Program-made: the position numbers and the translations under genes
From: Drosophila persimilis
Lineage: Eukaryota; Arthropoda; Insecta; Diptera; Drosophilidae
Assembly: GCF_003286085.1 (NCBI RefSeq)
Contig: NW_020825298.1
Coordinates: 5,580,001 to 5,644,000, forward strand
Length of the DNA stretch: 64,000 nucleotides
Reading direction: 5' to 3'
The notes under the pieces: generated by a model
The model's input: the letters and a program-made list of their open reading frames with translations, nothing else
Databases searched by the model: none
What the model was told of the DNA's origin: nothing
Shown here: piece by piece, positions 27,701 through 37,840 of the stretch
Position numbering within the stretch: the stretch's first letter is position 1
Layout: every line of letters starts with the position of its first letter

Positions 27701-30700
27701 AAACCGACGAGCATGCGATCTGTCGTCACGCAGAGTGTCGTGCTCGGGGGCGCACGACCATATAGACCGTCAGGCAGACAGGCCTACGACAGACCCCTCT
27801 CTCATTCATAATACTACACATACATCCACTGCCCGCCCTATCTCTTGTCACCTTCATCAACTTCCAACAGCCCAAAGCCGTCGTTGATTGTTTTACGCGA
27901 CCCAAAGATCAAAAGAGACCCCAACGACATGTGGGCGTGTGATCTGTTGCTTTTTCGACAACGGATGAGATCCGATGGATTGGATTGGGGTGAAGAGTGC
28001 TTTGGGGGTAGGGCGTGCGCATCTGAATTATTGCGGATTTGATCTCTGAACTCACAAAGAAGAAAAATACATAAAAATACGATAGAATGGCGGGAATGTT
28101 CAAGAATCTCTGGTTAGATATTGGGAAAAACTATGACAGTTTTAACAGATTGTGCAAATGTTTTGAGCAAAACTTAACACATGTTTCAATCCTTTTTCTT
28201 AAATATCGTTGAGATGACAGCACAATGATTGATGACATAGTGATCGGATGTTGGAAAAACTGTACTTACGTTAATGTATTCTGAGAAATAGTGCTCTGAA
28301 ACTGGTTACTGATTCAGCAATTTGTAATTTGTTTACAAAATCGCAAACAGATCTTTACAAACTGAGAATATTCAGCATAAAAGCTACAAATGCTACAAAA
28401 ATTATACCAAAGACCTTTGAATATTTGATAAAAACAAATTCACATGGCTAAAAATATTCCTTCAACTATAATAATTTCCTAATTGTGTTAATCTAATCAA
28501 ACACGAATCAACTCCGAAATAAAAGCCAACCAAAATGAGAGCAAATTCAGTTAGCAACTCCCCCAAAAGACTGGCTGTCATGGGGTTCTGTTCTGCGTTT
28601 ACTTGAATTTTACTTTTATTTTGGTTCAGCGGTCAAATCGGTCAAAAGATTCGCCAAGAACAAAAAGATTCGCCAGCAAAAAATCCCAATGAATTATACA
28701 TCAAGAATGTATAGCAAAAAAAACAAAAACAGAAATTTTGGTGACTATAAAATATGCGAGAAAGTGACTTGCATACATACATACATACATACATAAAAGA
28801 TATACAAAATGCAAAACAAAAAATTAAAAAAAATAATAATAATAAAAAAAATTAACCGAAGAATCCTCTTGAAAATGAATAAAAACAGAAATGGACTAAA
28901 AATAAAGACAAAACCAAAACAGAGAAGGAAACAAAGAGAAAACGAAACGAAATATAAATAAACAAAACCCGACACAGAAAAGCTAGCTTTAGGGGAGACG
29001 AAGCTGCAGATACCCTTCGAGATCGGTCGTTCCTGAGGATCATCCTCGTTCACTTGGTCATTCACCAATATGATCGTTGGTTCCCAAGACCGACCAATGA
29101 TCCTTCGTTCGATCTTTGCACAGTAAGCTAGAGATTGTTGAATTCAATTCGAATATCTTCAGTACCAAGAACATTTTGTTTCACAAAGACTTCGCTTCGA
29201 TATGATATAGTGATTCGATCTTGTCGGTTCTTATCTATATAGTTCGTGGATCAATGAGATAGTCTGGTAGAGTTTCATCCAGATAGGTTTTAAACTAAGA
29301 AACAGACGCGAATATATAAATTCTTAGACGATCCCTCTCTGCATTGCAAATATACATATATCTGCCGAAAATCCATAGTACCCTCTGTGAGCGTATAAAT
29401 GCTGAAAGAAATTCGCGAAAACCAGTTTGTGTCGGTTACAGAATGCTGAGAAAAATCTTTCGAGGCACACTTTTCGCATATTTTCAGAGGCAGAGGCAGC
29501 AGCACGTGCTTTCTGGCCAGGCAGATGGGGCAAGGTGTCCGCGAAGGGGCGTGTGCCACAAGTTTTTAAACAATTATTGGGACTATCGAAAATTTCTCAT
29601 ACACACACACACAAAATATATATACTAATATATCTGTGTGAATGTATATATAGAAGACCGCCTGATTGCCAGTGGAAAATTTTTCATCCGAAATACAAAT
29701 ATTTCTTAGATGATTTTTTGGAAAAAACATTTTCCGATCGCACAAGTGGAACATAAAAAATTCCTTTAAATTAAAATTTATGCCTTTAGTTTTTGTTTTC
29801 TTTTTTTTTTTTGCTTTGCCTAAGACATAATTTCATTTGGCATTAAATAGCAAAACAAAAACGTATTTTCCTAAGGGGTTGCACGTCAGCGGGGGAAGAA
29901 TTGGGGAAGAATATTCTGTTTCCATTTCGCTTGCGTAAGCAAAAATGTTATTATTGCTAACAAACAACAAATAAATTCTCGACTTTAAGCCATCAAAATG
30001 ATTATTTCTATCCGAATTGTTGCTGCAGATGGCACGTGGCCTGTGCGACACGGAAAATACCACCAAAATATATCTACATATAGATATTTAAAATTAGCCA
30101 ACGATGTACGACTATAGATAGATAGATACTATATATGTACGCTTCACAGATGCGATTGATCATGCTAATTGACAGCCATCAGAGTGTTTCATTGGATTTC
30201 TGTTGTATTTCATCTGTAGAGTGCTCGGTTTTAGTCATCTTTTTGCATTATGGCAATTATTGAACACTTTTAACATTCAAATAATCCAAGTAAACTACTT
30301 CGTACGATTCTTATCAGGGCTTTCAAGACAAATACACTCCAGGAATCTTTTTTATGGTATCTATTGAGTTAGTTAATATTTCCAACAGACATATTTGTAT
30401 AGGTTTTATCCATAAGAACTTCTTATGATTCTATTGGGTATATTTTTTGACTATTTCTTTACTCGTAAGAAGGGAATCCTTCATAAACACCTAAATTATA
30501 TGGAAATTCTTTGGTTTCCTTTTCCGAAACTCCTTTCAACATATCTTGTAAATTCTTCGAACAATTTGTGATCCATAGTCTAATATTTTTAACATTATCA
30601 TTCTGTATTCCTTGTTTAATTTGAATTCATTTTATAATGTCAGACATCCCTCTAAATATATGCATATTTTAACATACATATCTGCAACGCATATTTTTTC

Positions 30701-33700
30701 TTATTAAATTTAAGCGAAAATAAATACAAAATGTTGCCGCCCCCATAATTCTCCTGTGGAATAACATATTTTATCTCATTATCCCATTCCCAATCACATG
30801 CTCAGCAGCAGATTTAAATTGGGGGAAAAAACTTTTATCAGAAAGCCAGAAAACATAAGCAGAAAACCACAACAGGAGGAGGCAAAAGTGATGATGAAAA
30901 TTGCATTTATTTATAAACAAATTAATTGGATGCCGGCCAAGAGTACCATAAAAACGTGAATATTTTTATTTGTTTGCCCACTCACAGCGGTCCCCGATCC
31001 ACGATCCCCGAGAAAGAGAATCATCTGTGGAATCTTGGTGTCTACGTGTGCATCAAATATTAAATCTTATTTATGAAATATAGATAATATCGAAAAAGTA
31101 TAGACCCAATGGAAATTCTAGTCAACCTACGCAGTGCCTCAAAAGGAACCCGTGGCGTGATTTTATTCGATTAATCAATTTTCATTGGTTCGTTTCGCAA
31201 AGAACAAATTTCTTCCATATACTTCCATATATAATTGGGTTTTATCCATTTATCCATATGCACACACTCGTAATGGAACTGTGTGTGCACAAGGCTCATT
31301 ATTTTGTAAATCAAAATCAAGGCCAATCTCGATGTCGATGTCGACAGGCGTCGCGAGGGAGGAATTCTGGCGTTATGGTTCCGAGGGGATATGGGAATAC
31401 GTGGAGGATGGAGACGGTAGAGTGCCCCACTAATGGTTCGATTGGCTGGGATCGCCTGATTGCATTTGGAATTGAAATTGCATTTAGTGGATTTTGCCAT
31501 TTGGCATTCTGACAAGCGCGTTAGCCCACAGCGAGGGTGGTACGAGCAGTTATATATAAAGGTGGAAATTCCTGGAAAAACTAGAAGAAGAGAGCCAGTG
31601 TGTACTCAATCGAGAAAGTTCCAGTTCCAGAAAGTTTTATCCACTTAAACGATGTTGCAGTATATTTTCTGTGTTTTCATCCCATCAAACATTTTAGTGT
31701 AATATTTTGTATTAGTAAATGCAGTATGCAGTAAATTCAGTATTTTAATTAACTAGTATTTTCAGTATTTGTGTCCGCTCTAGCGATATTTTGGTATATT
31801 TTTAGTATTTGTATCCTGTCAAATCTCTTGGCATAGTACTTTTATTTAGTAGATTCAGTTTTCCTTTTAGTATTTAATATTAATTAGAATCTCTTATGGA
31901 GGAATATGTTATTCTAGTAAGAGATATCTTATCTTAATGATCTTTAAATACATTCATGATGGTTCTTCAGGCTTTTCGGATCCCAAGCAAGTAAAAGTAT
32001 CCCCGTCGCTATCTTCATTCTGCAATAAGACTTCCCTAACCCAAGACCCTTCTTTCGCCTCTCTTTCGAACCAATACTAAATCAAATCATACGAGTACGA
32101 GTACAAGTATATTCAATATCCATATTCATTCGCCCCACCATAAACCATAATCGAATGCAGCGTAAACAGAATTTTTGTAAAGCTGTTAAACGCAATTGGC
32201 TTTGATGGCATAACTCGCATGGAAATGCATCGAATTTGCAGTTTTGGCAATCATAAGACGCAATTATATATCACTTTTGCTTTGGTTTTCCTTCGTATCG
32301 AAGAGTGTATACATACATATATCTATAAACATGTGTAGATACATATCCATATATGTACATATGTATCTATTTGTCAATATTATTGTTTGTGCTATTTGGG
32401 TCAACACTTGTTGGTGTCTTGTACCCTTTTCGAATCGTGTTATTTCCGAGATGGATAAGCTTTCGATTGTTTGGTGTTTGGTTTAAGTGCGGAAATTCTC
32501 GGACCCTGTTCACTGTGTAAATAAGGTTCGAGCAAGGGCAGAAATTTCGTTGTAAAAATCACATGTAAATTGCAATTTGCATTTTCAAAAGAAAAATAAA
32601 CAGAAATAATTCCATTTTCCGAAGGAAATTCTGATTGAAGAGCGAAAAGTGTAAACAAAAAGGAAAATTTACTTGGGGCACTTGTAGGGCAGACACAAAG
32701 CGATACTCTATAAACATGTATGATTTAAATATAATTTAAACAAAGTAGTCATCACTGATGCAGATTCTGGGACATTCAGACCACTCTGGAGGGGCTGTTC
32801 AGGATTCCGTTGTATACCCCCTGGAAATCAGTTTATAATCCTTTTATTTACCAGTTCATGTTCAGCTAAATTAAAGTTATTTCTTGTGGTAAAAACAGGA
32901 TATTGCTTAAGAAATCACACGAGAGAGAGCTATTCTCCTTGTTCCTGTTCGATTCCGGGCTTTCCTTTCCAAACAATCCAATACGAAATCCCGTCATTTA
33001 TTTAAACTTTTTCGTTAACTGTACGACTCTGTATTTAAATGAAATATTTTTCTGCCCTGGGCAATGTTTACACAGAGCACAGAGCGGACTGCATTAATTT
33101 GACAGTCGGTTGCCGTCGGGTTTTTCATAAATAACTATAAATATTTGAATTTTATTTCATTTATCGCTTGCGTGCTGTAATAGCCACAAAAATCACAAAA
33201 AAAAAAGCTGCAAAGAAACTGCTGGTCCGAGAGATCTCTCGAAATGGTTCTCCAGCGAAAAATAAACCCGTTGGGGTTTCTGGCTTGGGGGCAGGCGACT
33301 GCAGAGTGGAAATATTATTATTGCCTTTGATTATTTTTGCAAATGCCTATAATTAATTTATATCTGTATTTGTTTGTTTGATTTTTGTTTTCTGCTCTTC
33401 TGATTAATGTACTCGAATTTTGCCCGAAACGCAATTAAAAAGAAAACAAATATTCCTTTCGGGAAAGATATAAATTAAAATTGTTCCCACACAATAACAA
33501 AAGAACATGTGCTCGAGGATCGTCTGTGGATCATATGATACTTGTGATTATTTGGCGTGGGCACTAGCTTCAGATACCTGAAAAATCGCTTAAATATACG
33601 ACCTCTTGAGGCGATTTTTTTTTGTTTTTGCACTGAGTTTCCCAAAAATAATCATTTAATTTTAATCACCAATTATTTTTTGGCTTTTATTGGGATTTAT

Positions 33701-34624
33701 GTCTTGTTTATTTGCATCAATTCTCATTTATATCTTTTGCATTTGTAAACAAAAAAAGATATCAAATTGATGAGAGGAAGTGAAAGTGGCTATCATAATT
33801 TCTATGATTCCGAAATTGTTTTTCGTTATTGATATCTATAGAATTTTTTATTTATTTATAAGCAAATTTGTTAAGAATTGTCCATAATAAATGTAGTCTG
33901 TTGATACAAGTCCCAATCGGTAGTATAGAGGCACGATAATCACGAGATAGGCCTCAGTTCTTCATACTCTGATAATCCAAATCGTAATACTTATGTACGC
34001 AGTATGGAACCTTCACGAATTTCATCGCGCGCTCCACAGTATATTCATCCGAAGGCTCCAGGCAGTACACACACACATGTGCAAATGTAAAGTACGACAC
34101 CCATCATCAGAAATGTGGGCGCAAAAATAATCAAAACCCGACCCGTGATGCCGAAAGATGAGATGACACGAGCCTCACGGTTCCGATGCAAATACATCGG
34201 AAACACTTTCAGTGGGCAAACGGCCAGAACAGATCCTCTCGCACTTGATGTCGTCTTGGAATCTGTTTCACACCTCGTTAAAATCTCAGTAACCTTTTTC
34301 AAACATGACCTAATTTTTTAGAGTACGACCTTTCCCAGGTGCCAGAAAGATGCACAAGCGTGCGGGGACGCAGCTGTATGATCTATTTGTGGCCCGAGAA
34401 TGCAAAAACAAATTTTTAAAAGCCCCCAGAAATATGGATATTATATAAAAACCAAAAAGAAGACTTTACTTACCGGTTGGCTTGGGCAGATTGTAAAAGT
34501 CAAGGGTTTTGATTTCCGAGGTCTCGACATGCGGCGCAAACCCCTCATACAGATCGCTCTCCTCCACAATGCCGCTCAATTTGTCGGCCTGTGCCGAGGC
34601 GTCTCCACTCCGATGGTATGGCAT
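76..34624 (-). CDS. sky: Skywalker, TBC1D24-family TBC-TLDc protein (full CDS span)
   Basis: Spliced minus-strand gene with CDS exons 34474-34624, 14280-14482, 14017-14221, 4772-4896, 4365-4693, 4130-4301, 585-743, 301-521 and 76-217. They total 1707 nt (568 residues plus TAA), close to human TBC1D24. Every junction is GT-AG and phase-consistent. Roughly residues 70-340 form a TBC domain (conserved RAQLWPMLCG near its start) and residues 397-565 a TLDc domain. From family knowledge, Sky is a presynaptic protein that acts on Rab35 and restrains synaptic-vesicle trafficking through endosomes; the human orthologue is mutated in epilepsy and DOORS syndrome. The TBC arginine-finger (IxxDxxR) and glutamine-finger (YxQ) positions read VDATHCL and ITYSP here, so neither canonical catalytic residue is present, as known for this family. 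Introns of about 3.4, 9.1 and 19.8 kb (3.6 kb from the alternative first exon) carry repeats. An alternative first exon lies at 18114-18279. Confidence 0.95.
744..4129 (-). other. sky intron, about 3.4 kb
   Basis: Intron between the TBC-linker exon and the first TLDc exon. It contains A/T-rich sequence, short TA and TG runs (about 2155-2190) and a cluster of CGATA/ATCGAT sites at about 3005-3195. I see no convincing coding exon, RNA gene or transposon. Confidence 0.7.
4130..4896 (-). CDS. sky: sky exons encoding the C-terminal half of the TBC domain and linker
   Basis: Exons 4772-4896, 4365-4693 and 4130-4301. They encode EEEAYMCLAGLV, then the helical TBC core around FMDWCWWILAGLPFQ and LVRIMDCYFHEGIK, then ALIKFCKKIPVSP, and finally a serine/arginine-rich linker (KSRSVLNSGSKQLIKSRSSD) leading to the TLDc domain. 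The intron at 4302-4364 is 63 bp and stays open in frame with its flanking exons, so a naive reading frame runs through it and adds a spurious insertion. The true join gives GLSTQYISRIF. Confidence 0.93.
5617..6712 (+). mobile_element. mini-me/DINE-1-like (SGM-type) element
   Basis: Non-coding repeat of about 1.1 kb in a sky intron. The left part has a GAGTTGC...GCAACTC hairpin at about 5632-5655 followed by TTATACCCGATACT (5662-5675), whose exact 14-bp inverse AGTATCGGGTATAA is at 6697-6710. The right part has the diagnostic mini-me signature: GACR (GTCY) tetramer repeats at 6535-6567, the conserved core GACTCGGCTATTGATGCTG from 6577, then a TATA run and GGGTCGGAAACG. Three internal direct repeats share AGATTTTCGYCCTTTGYGGG (5921, 6060, 6393). 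Such elements are Helitron-like, non-autonomous and abundant in Drosophila. The outer left boundary is approximate. Confidence 0.82.
10212..10439. repeat. 114-bp tandem duplication (two copies)
   Basis: Copies at 10212-10325 and 10326-10439 both start AAGTTTAAGCTCTTTCTTTC, contain a CT-rich run, and end with GAGAATGCAA plus an A-rich tail. They differ at about ten positions. Because 114 is a multiple of three, a plus-strand reading frame of 109 codons stays open across both and repeats a 38-residue unit. I see no protein domain and treat the open frame as a by-product. A much weaker partial third copy may precede 10212. Confidence 0.85.
11310..11592 (-). pseudogene. kinesin-13 motor-domain fragment, frameshifted
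   Basis: On the minus strand the conceptual fragments are HVDLQRFL...FRFDCIFDES in one frame, GGNATCFSY in the next, and YGLAANDVFRILKEP...EAKI back in the first. Order and spacing match the N-terminal motor region of kinesin-13 proteins (Klp10A/Klp59C/Klp59D type): VDLxxYLxxxxFRFDxxFDE, then GGxATCFAYGQTGSGKTHTM, then GIYxLAAxDVF. An in-frame TGA lies eight codons before FRFD's block (at VDL minus four), and the P-loop region is deleted and shifted, so no working ATPase could be made. Similarity ends abruptly on both sides, so it is a partial copy. No introns or poly-A tail are visible, so the copying route is unknown. Confidence 0.75.
11634..11785. mobile_element. pogo/Tigger-like MITE
   Basis: Perfect 15-bp inverted ends, TACAGTCGAACTTCC at 11634-11648 and GGAAGTTCGACTGTA at 11771-11785. 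This is consistent with a CAG...CTG element duplicating a TA target. The interior (about 120 bp, with CTATATAACAAATTT and GGTATAACGATTT) resembles pogo/Tigger-derived MITE ends and has no coding capacity. It lies about 40 bp from the kinesin fragment. Confidence 0.8.
14017..14482 (-). CDS. sky: sky exons encoding the N-terminal half of the TBC domain
   Basis: Exons 14280-14482 and 14017-14221 flank a 58-bp intron. They read GKEPALRSYTEIQQLLQQ, SPIRAQLWPMLCGQ, FYWEMVHQVFGTTELSEKP, then FVDATHCLPYHLTSTGRAV and the ITYSPVLYPITSILLHFMS segment. The first exon takes its opening nucleotide from either of two upstream first exons (phase 1). The positions that carry the catalytic Arg and Gln in active TBC RabGAPs are not Arg or Gln here. 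Confidence 0.94.
14483..18113 (-). other. sky intron between proximal first exon and TBC exons
   Basis: This 3.6-kb stretch has CTGTRY-type simple repeats at about 15880-15930 and AT-rich low-complexity DNA from 16.8 to 18.0 kb. No gene, RNA or transposon could be supported. Confidence 0.7.
18114..18279 (-). CDS. sky: sky alternative first coding exon (proximal promoter)
   Basis: An ATG at 18279 opens 55 codons (MVGKVFGLKDLEQFSSRR... to CQCWQLSP) and stops at a good donor (CCAG/GTAATA) in phase 1. That is exactly the phase needed to join the 14280-14482 exon as SPGKEPALR. The N-terminus differs from that of the distal exon and is Cys-containing and serine-rich. Upstream (18.3-19.2 kb) there is a GAGA-rich stretch suggesting its own promoter. 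Joined to the common exons it gives 573 residues. I infer its membership of sky from phase, strand and position; a cDNA would settle it. Confidence 0.8.
18760..19215 (-). promoter_or_regulatory. sky: GAGA-rich promoter region of the proximal sky first exon
   Basis: Dense GAGAG elements (possible GAGA-factor sites) occur at about 18999-19190. They include a degenerate 56-bp repeat whose units contain GAGAGTGCAA and GAGCGCGTAAA (from 19035 and 19091). On the minus strand an initiator-like TTTCAGTG lies near 19205-19212, with TATTTTATT about 20-30 bp upstream. The start site is a guess from motifs; strand and position fit the exon at 18114-18279. Confidence 0.4.
20361..20560. repeat. A-rich AATAC low-complexity block
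   Basis: Irregular repeats of AAAAATAC/AATACTAA. Similar blocks lie at 31.70-31.88 (opposite strand), 35.85-36.12 and 43.00-43.33 kb. Confidence 0.6.
24755..24770. repeat. CA microsatellite
   Basis: An uninterrupted CA run, followed by further CACA-rich DNA to about 24850. An ACTG tetramer repeat lies nearby at 24510-24533. Confidence 0.8.
28770..28796. repeat. CATA microsatellite
   Basis: Six or so tandem CATA units, followed by an A-rich tract to about 28860. Confidence 0.85.
31700..31880. repeat. TAGTATTT low-complexity block
   Basis: Irregular copies of CAGTATTT/TAGTATTT, the reverse complement of the AATACTAA blocks elsewhere in the window. Confidence 0.55.
33847..33856 (-). terminator. 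polyadenylation signals downstream of the nested small ORF
   Basis: Overlapping AATAAATAAA on the minus strand, about 98 nt beyond the TGA at 33954. This is the spacing of a normal 3' UTR, though AT-rich introns produce such hexamers by chance. Confidence 0.3.
33954..34197 (-). CDS. possible nested small membrane-protein gene, frame broken at a GT repeat
   Basis: I do not recognise this family. On the minus strand, ATG at 34197 opens 50 codons: a basic start (MYLHRNREARV), one hydrophobic helix (GRVLIIFAPTFLMMGVVLYI), then a cysteine-rich CTCVCV, with a stop at 34045. In the neighbouring frame, from the GT repeat at about 34067-34077 on, a charged tail is open (CLEPSDEYTVERAMKF, then VPYCVHKYYDLDYQSMKN) to TGA at 33954. 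A one-unit (2-nt) change in the GT repeat separates the two halves. TATA-like TATATAA lies near 34441-34447, and AATAAATAAA lies at 33847-33856, about 100 nt past the second stop. It sits inside a sky intron on the same strand. It could be a real small gene, an assembly indel, a fresh pseudogene, or chance. Confidence 0.35.
34474..34624 (-). CDS. sky: sky distal first coding exon
   Basis: ATG at 34624 begins MPYHRSGDASAQADKLSG, continues through EESDLYEGFAPHVETSEIK and ends LDFYNLPKPTG at a GGTAAG donor, phase 1. It joins the 14280-14482 exon as TGKEPALRSY. The open frame extends 21 codons further upstream but only from a TTG, so the ATG at 34624 is the better start. A strong acceptor (TTATTTGCAG) just beyond 35110 suggests that the exon has about 485 nt of 5' UTR and that more non-coding exons lie to the right. 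Confidence 0.88.
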
Positions 34625-35109
34625 CTTTTTGGCCAGGTTTGCAGTCGTGTGTGTGCCCTCCTTTGGGTCACTTTCCGTCGCTGTCAACTTTTTGATTTGG
34701 GTTTTGGCTCAGAGACCACTCCAAGACCTTACACCTTACTTCGGGTTTCCGTTTCTGTTTGTGTTACTGTTTTGGGCAGGAGGCAGTTGATGAGTAAATC
34801 TCCTTCGTTGTTTCTTTTATTGTTTGACTAGAAAACTTTTAGATATTTATACAATTTTGGTGTTCCTTTTGATTTGTTGAATTTGTTGTTCCTTGTTTTG
34901 ATTTATAGAATTTGATGTTGTTTTTTTTTCTTTCTTTTTAGTATTCAACTTTTGATGTTGGTGTTTCTCAGCAAACTTATGGAGACAGAAATACTCCAAT
35001 ACGATGATGCCGCGCAGAATTCATTATAGTGAACGATTTAGGACAAATACAGCGAGAGCATAGCTGTGATATACTATAATCAAATCGAAGGTGTGGGCGC
35101 GCTTCCAAG

Positions 35110-35125
35110 TCTGCAAATAAACGTA
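35110..35125 (-). promoter_or_regulatory. sky: probable splice acceptor of the sky 5' UTR exon
   Basis: On the minus strand the sequence reads a pyrimidine-rich tract followed by TTATTTGCAG, then ACTTGG. It would make 34625-35110 the 5' UTR part of the distal first coding exon. No matching donor further right could be assigned by eye. Confidence 0.45.
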
Positions 35126-35849
35126 AAAGAGAGGCGGAAATTTGTTTATTATTTCATTCCGATTGTTTTCCAATTGCATAAACAATCAACAATCAACTCT
35201 CGTAGTCAATCAACATCAATCAATTAGACAAGATATCATTTGTGGAAGGAAATCCTTGCCATTTAGAATACCGAATGTTTATCCACCGATCCGTAATCGG
35301 TTCAACGACATGACCCATCTACATACAAGTTAATTGTAGATAATGCTAAAGGCGCCATTGGCCCATAAAATACTTGGCCGGGCATTAATTGCGGGGCCAG
35401 TCATAAAAAAAAAAAAACAACAGCCAACTGGTCAGATTTATAATATATATACATATACACTCGTACATTGTATGAGGTGGCTCTGATTTTGCTGAGGGTG
35501 GCCGCTGACAGCAGCACCAGCAACAGCAACGGCAGCAGCCGGTTTGATTTCTAATTAAACCAAACAAAAATCCGAGAATGAGAATGAGAAAAACCGGCAC
35601 AAATATTTCATTTCGCCATACAAATTCTCCTCACTTATAATATACTACGAATTGGTAAGCAATTTATTTAAATAAACAATTTCACGTGATTTTTTATTGT
35701 ACATTTTGGTAAATTTCGTTGATATAAATCAGATAAGGACTGCGAGAAACAGCTTCAAATAAAGATGATGACAAGAGACGATGACATGAAAAATAAAAGA
35801 TACTAGTAAGAAATAAGATTCGTAATTATATACAACAAATTCCAGAGAA

Positions 35850-36120
35850 AATACTAAAAAAAAAATACCAGAAAATACTAAAAATACTTAAAATTGTACA
35901 AAACAATACAGAAATATAAAATAATACAAAAATTAGGATAATACAAGAAACACGAAAAAAAAACTAGAAATACCAAAAACTTCAAATATCAGGAAATACT
36001 GGAAATAACAGAAAAACGGCATAGATCCCATAGTATATGCATTATTCATAACAGAAAACACATAATTAAATATACTAGAAAATACTAGATCTACGAGAAA
36101 ATACTAGAAGCACCAAATTC
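35850..36120. repeat. AATACTAAA low-complexity block
   Basis: Repeated AAAATACTA, ATACCAGAAA and TACTAGAA strings over about 270 bp with no fixed period. Confidence 0.6.
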
Positions 36121-37294
36121 GTTTGGCATTGGAATGGTATGGAACGTAAGGGTCTTTACCCCAGAGTCTTAAGGCTTAGACGCATCAACGTCTATGCAGT
36201 CATTCGGCTTGAATAAATTTACTTTACATATATTTGAAATTACCCTACAAAATGTTGTAATATTAAATTAAAATAAAATACCCATCTATTCCGCCTGTGA
36301 AAAAGTTGCGTATACTTAATATTCCCCCAAATTATGCTCAAATTTTTCTTTCAGAATTTTTTACCGCATATCCACACCTGGTGCCAGTCTTTTAAGGTCC
36401 AGGCTATTTATCATAAAGCATTTGTGTGATATAACCAAAAACTTTGGTCTCAATTACCCCCCACCAAACCACTCGACGCACGGCAATTACTCGGAAATGT
36501 TTTGCTGCTTTTGTCACAATTCGCATGCACAAAGTGAGCGCGCCCAAGAAAATGGAAAATTAAATTGCAAATTTCTAATGAAATGCAAAGTGCATACGCA
36601 TAGAAAAATAAACAACAGAACAGTTCGCCCAAGAAAAGTACAGCAAAAATAAACAACACCAGCAACAATTTTGCCACGTATTTATTTGTTCTCGTGTTTT
36701 ATTTTTTCATTTTCATTTGACACTCTTAATGATTTTCCCCCGTCAACTGCAGGCTACTCGTAAAAAACGACAGAACCACATTTCACTTTGGGGCGCTTTG
36801 ACGCTGGTCTAGGGGCGACGGAAGGGGGTGGTGGGCTGGGGAGACAGACATGTCTGATAGATCGCTGCGTTTGCTTGATTTCTGATGTCCGATAGAAGGT
36901 GTCGCAGGCGGACGACGGCTGCCGTCACTTTAGTTTTGAGGCTAGAAGACAGGTTGTGTGTGAGTGTGTGTGTATGTGTGCGTATCCAAGGCGGTTCAAG
37001 AGTGTACTTTGCTATGCTAAGTAGATAAGAATATGTGTAGTACGAGTACTCGTGTTCATATGACTGAAATGACTTCTAATTAATATGGAACGTTGCTTGA
37101 TGATGCACGATGTCAAAGTCAAAAGAAAACTTACAAACCTAGTGGGTTACATTGTGTTTAAGAGTTTAGATTACATGAGAATCCTGAAAATATATTTTTT
37201 CTTCGAAAATGTAATAAAAAGTACGACAATGATGATCCCAAAAAACATTTGTGATAATTGCGTTCACCATTTTGTGTGGAAAAAAATTGAGTTT

Positions 37295-37551
37295 GGGGTC
37301 ACCACTTTTTCTATTCTACATATTATTCGTAAAATGTAATTACAAAGGAAATTGTTTGCTGGGGTCGCCATCATACTCATTTACCTCTTCGATTGGGGTC
37401 CACACTTTATGCAGAAGCATTTTTAAGGGTCACCAAGCCATGGAAAAGACTTTGTTAGGGTCACCATTGCGTAAAGTTAAAATTTATTCACTTTAAGTCC
37501 CACATTTTCTTCTAAATTTAATTCCAAAATTAATTCGGAACGGGGTCACCA
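37295..37551 (+). repeat. cluster of GGGGTCACCA motifs
   Basis: GGGGTCACCA or close variants start at 37295, 37361 (GGGGTCGCCA), 37395 (GGGGTCCACA), 37426 (AGGGTCACCA), 37457 (AGGGTCACCA) and 37542, all on the plus strand. Middle copies are spaced 34, 31 and 31 bp apart with unrelated DNA between. This is either a very degenerate minisatellite or a homotypic binding-site cluster; GGTCA is a nuclear-receptor half-site. Confidence 0.6.
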
Positions 37552-37792
37552 AAGTGCCCCTTCGATAGCAACCTATCTTATCCACTAATGAATGTACCGA
37601 AGCGCCAACCGAAAAGCAAACCTTTTCTACTCCATGGACATGTCCTATCTGAATCACATAATAAGCCTGCAAATAGAGAACTCCCCTGCGGCTCCTCCTC
37701 GAAAGAAATATCAAAGCACTTAAGCCTCATTAATTGCCTAAACAGTTTCCATTTTGTTTTACATCGAATCTCAACTCAATTGAGAACTCGAT

Positions 37793-37840
37793 TTGTTTCG
37801 TTTCGTTTCGTTTCGCTTCGTTTCGATTCGGTTCGACTGG
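37793..37840. repeat. TTTCG pentamer repeat
   Basis: About eight TTTCG-like units, decaying to TTCGATTCGG at the right end. Confidence 0.8.

Larger units (their letters stand above)
18280..33846 (-). other. sky intron, gene-free 15.6 kb
   Basis: Non-coding on inspection, apart from the 5' UTR of the proximal first exon at its left end. Contents are GAGA-rich DNA at 18.99-19.20 kb, an A-rich AATAC block (20.36-20.56 kb), CA and ACTG microsatellites (24.5-24.8 kb), a GAGA/CTGAG-rich promoter-like stretch (25.03-25.25 kb), a CATA repeat (28.77-28.80 kb) and a TAGTATTT block (31.70-31.88 kb). Open frames here lack recognisable domains. Confidence 0.65.
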
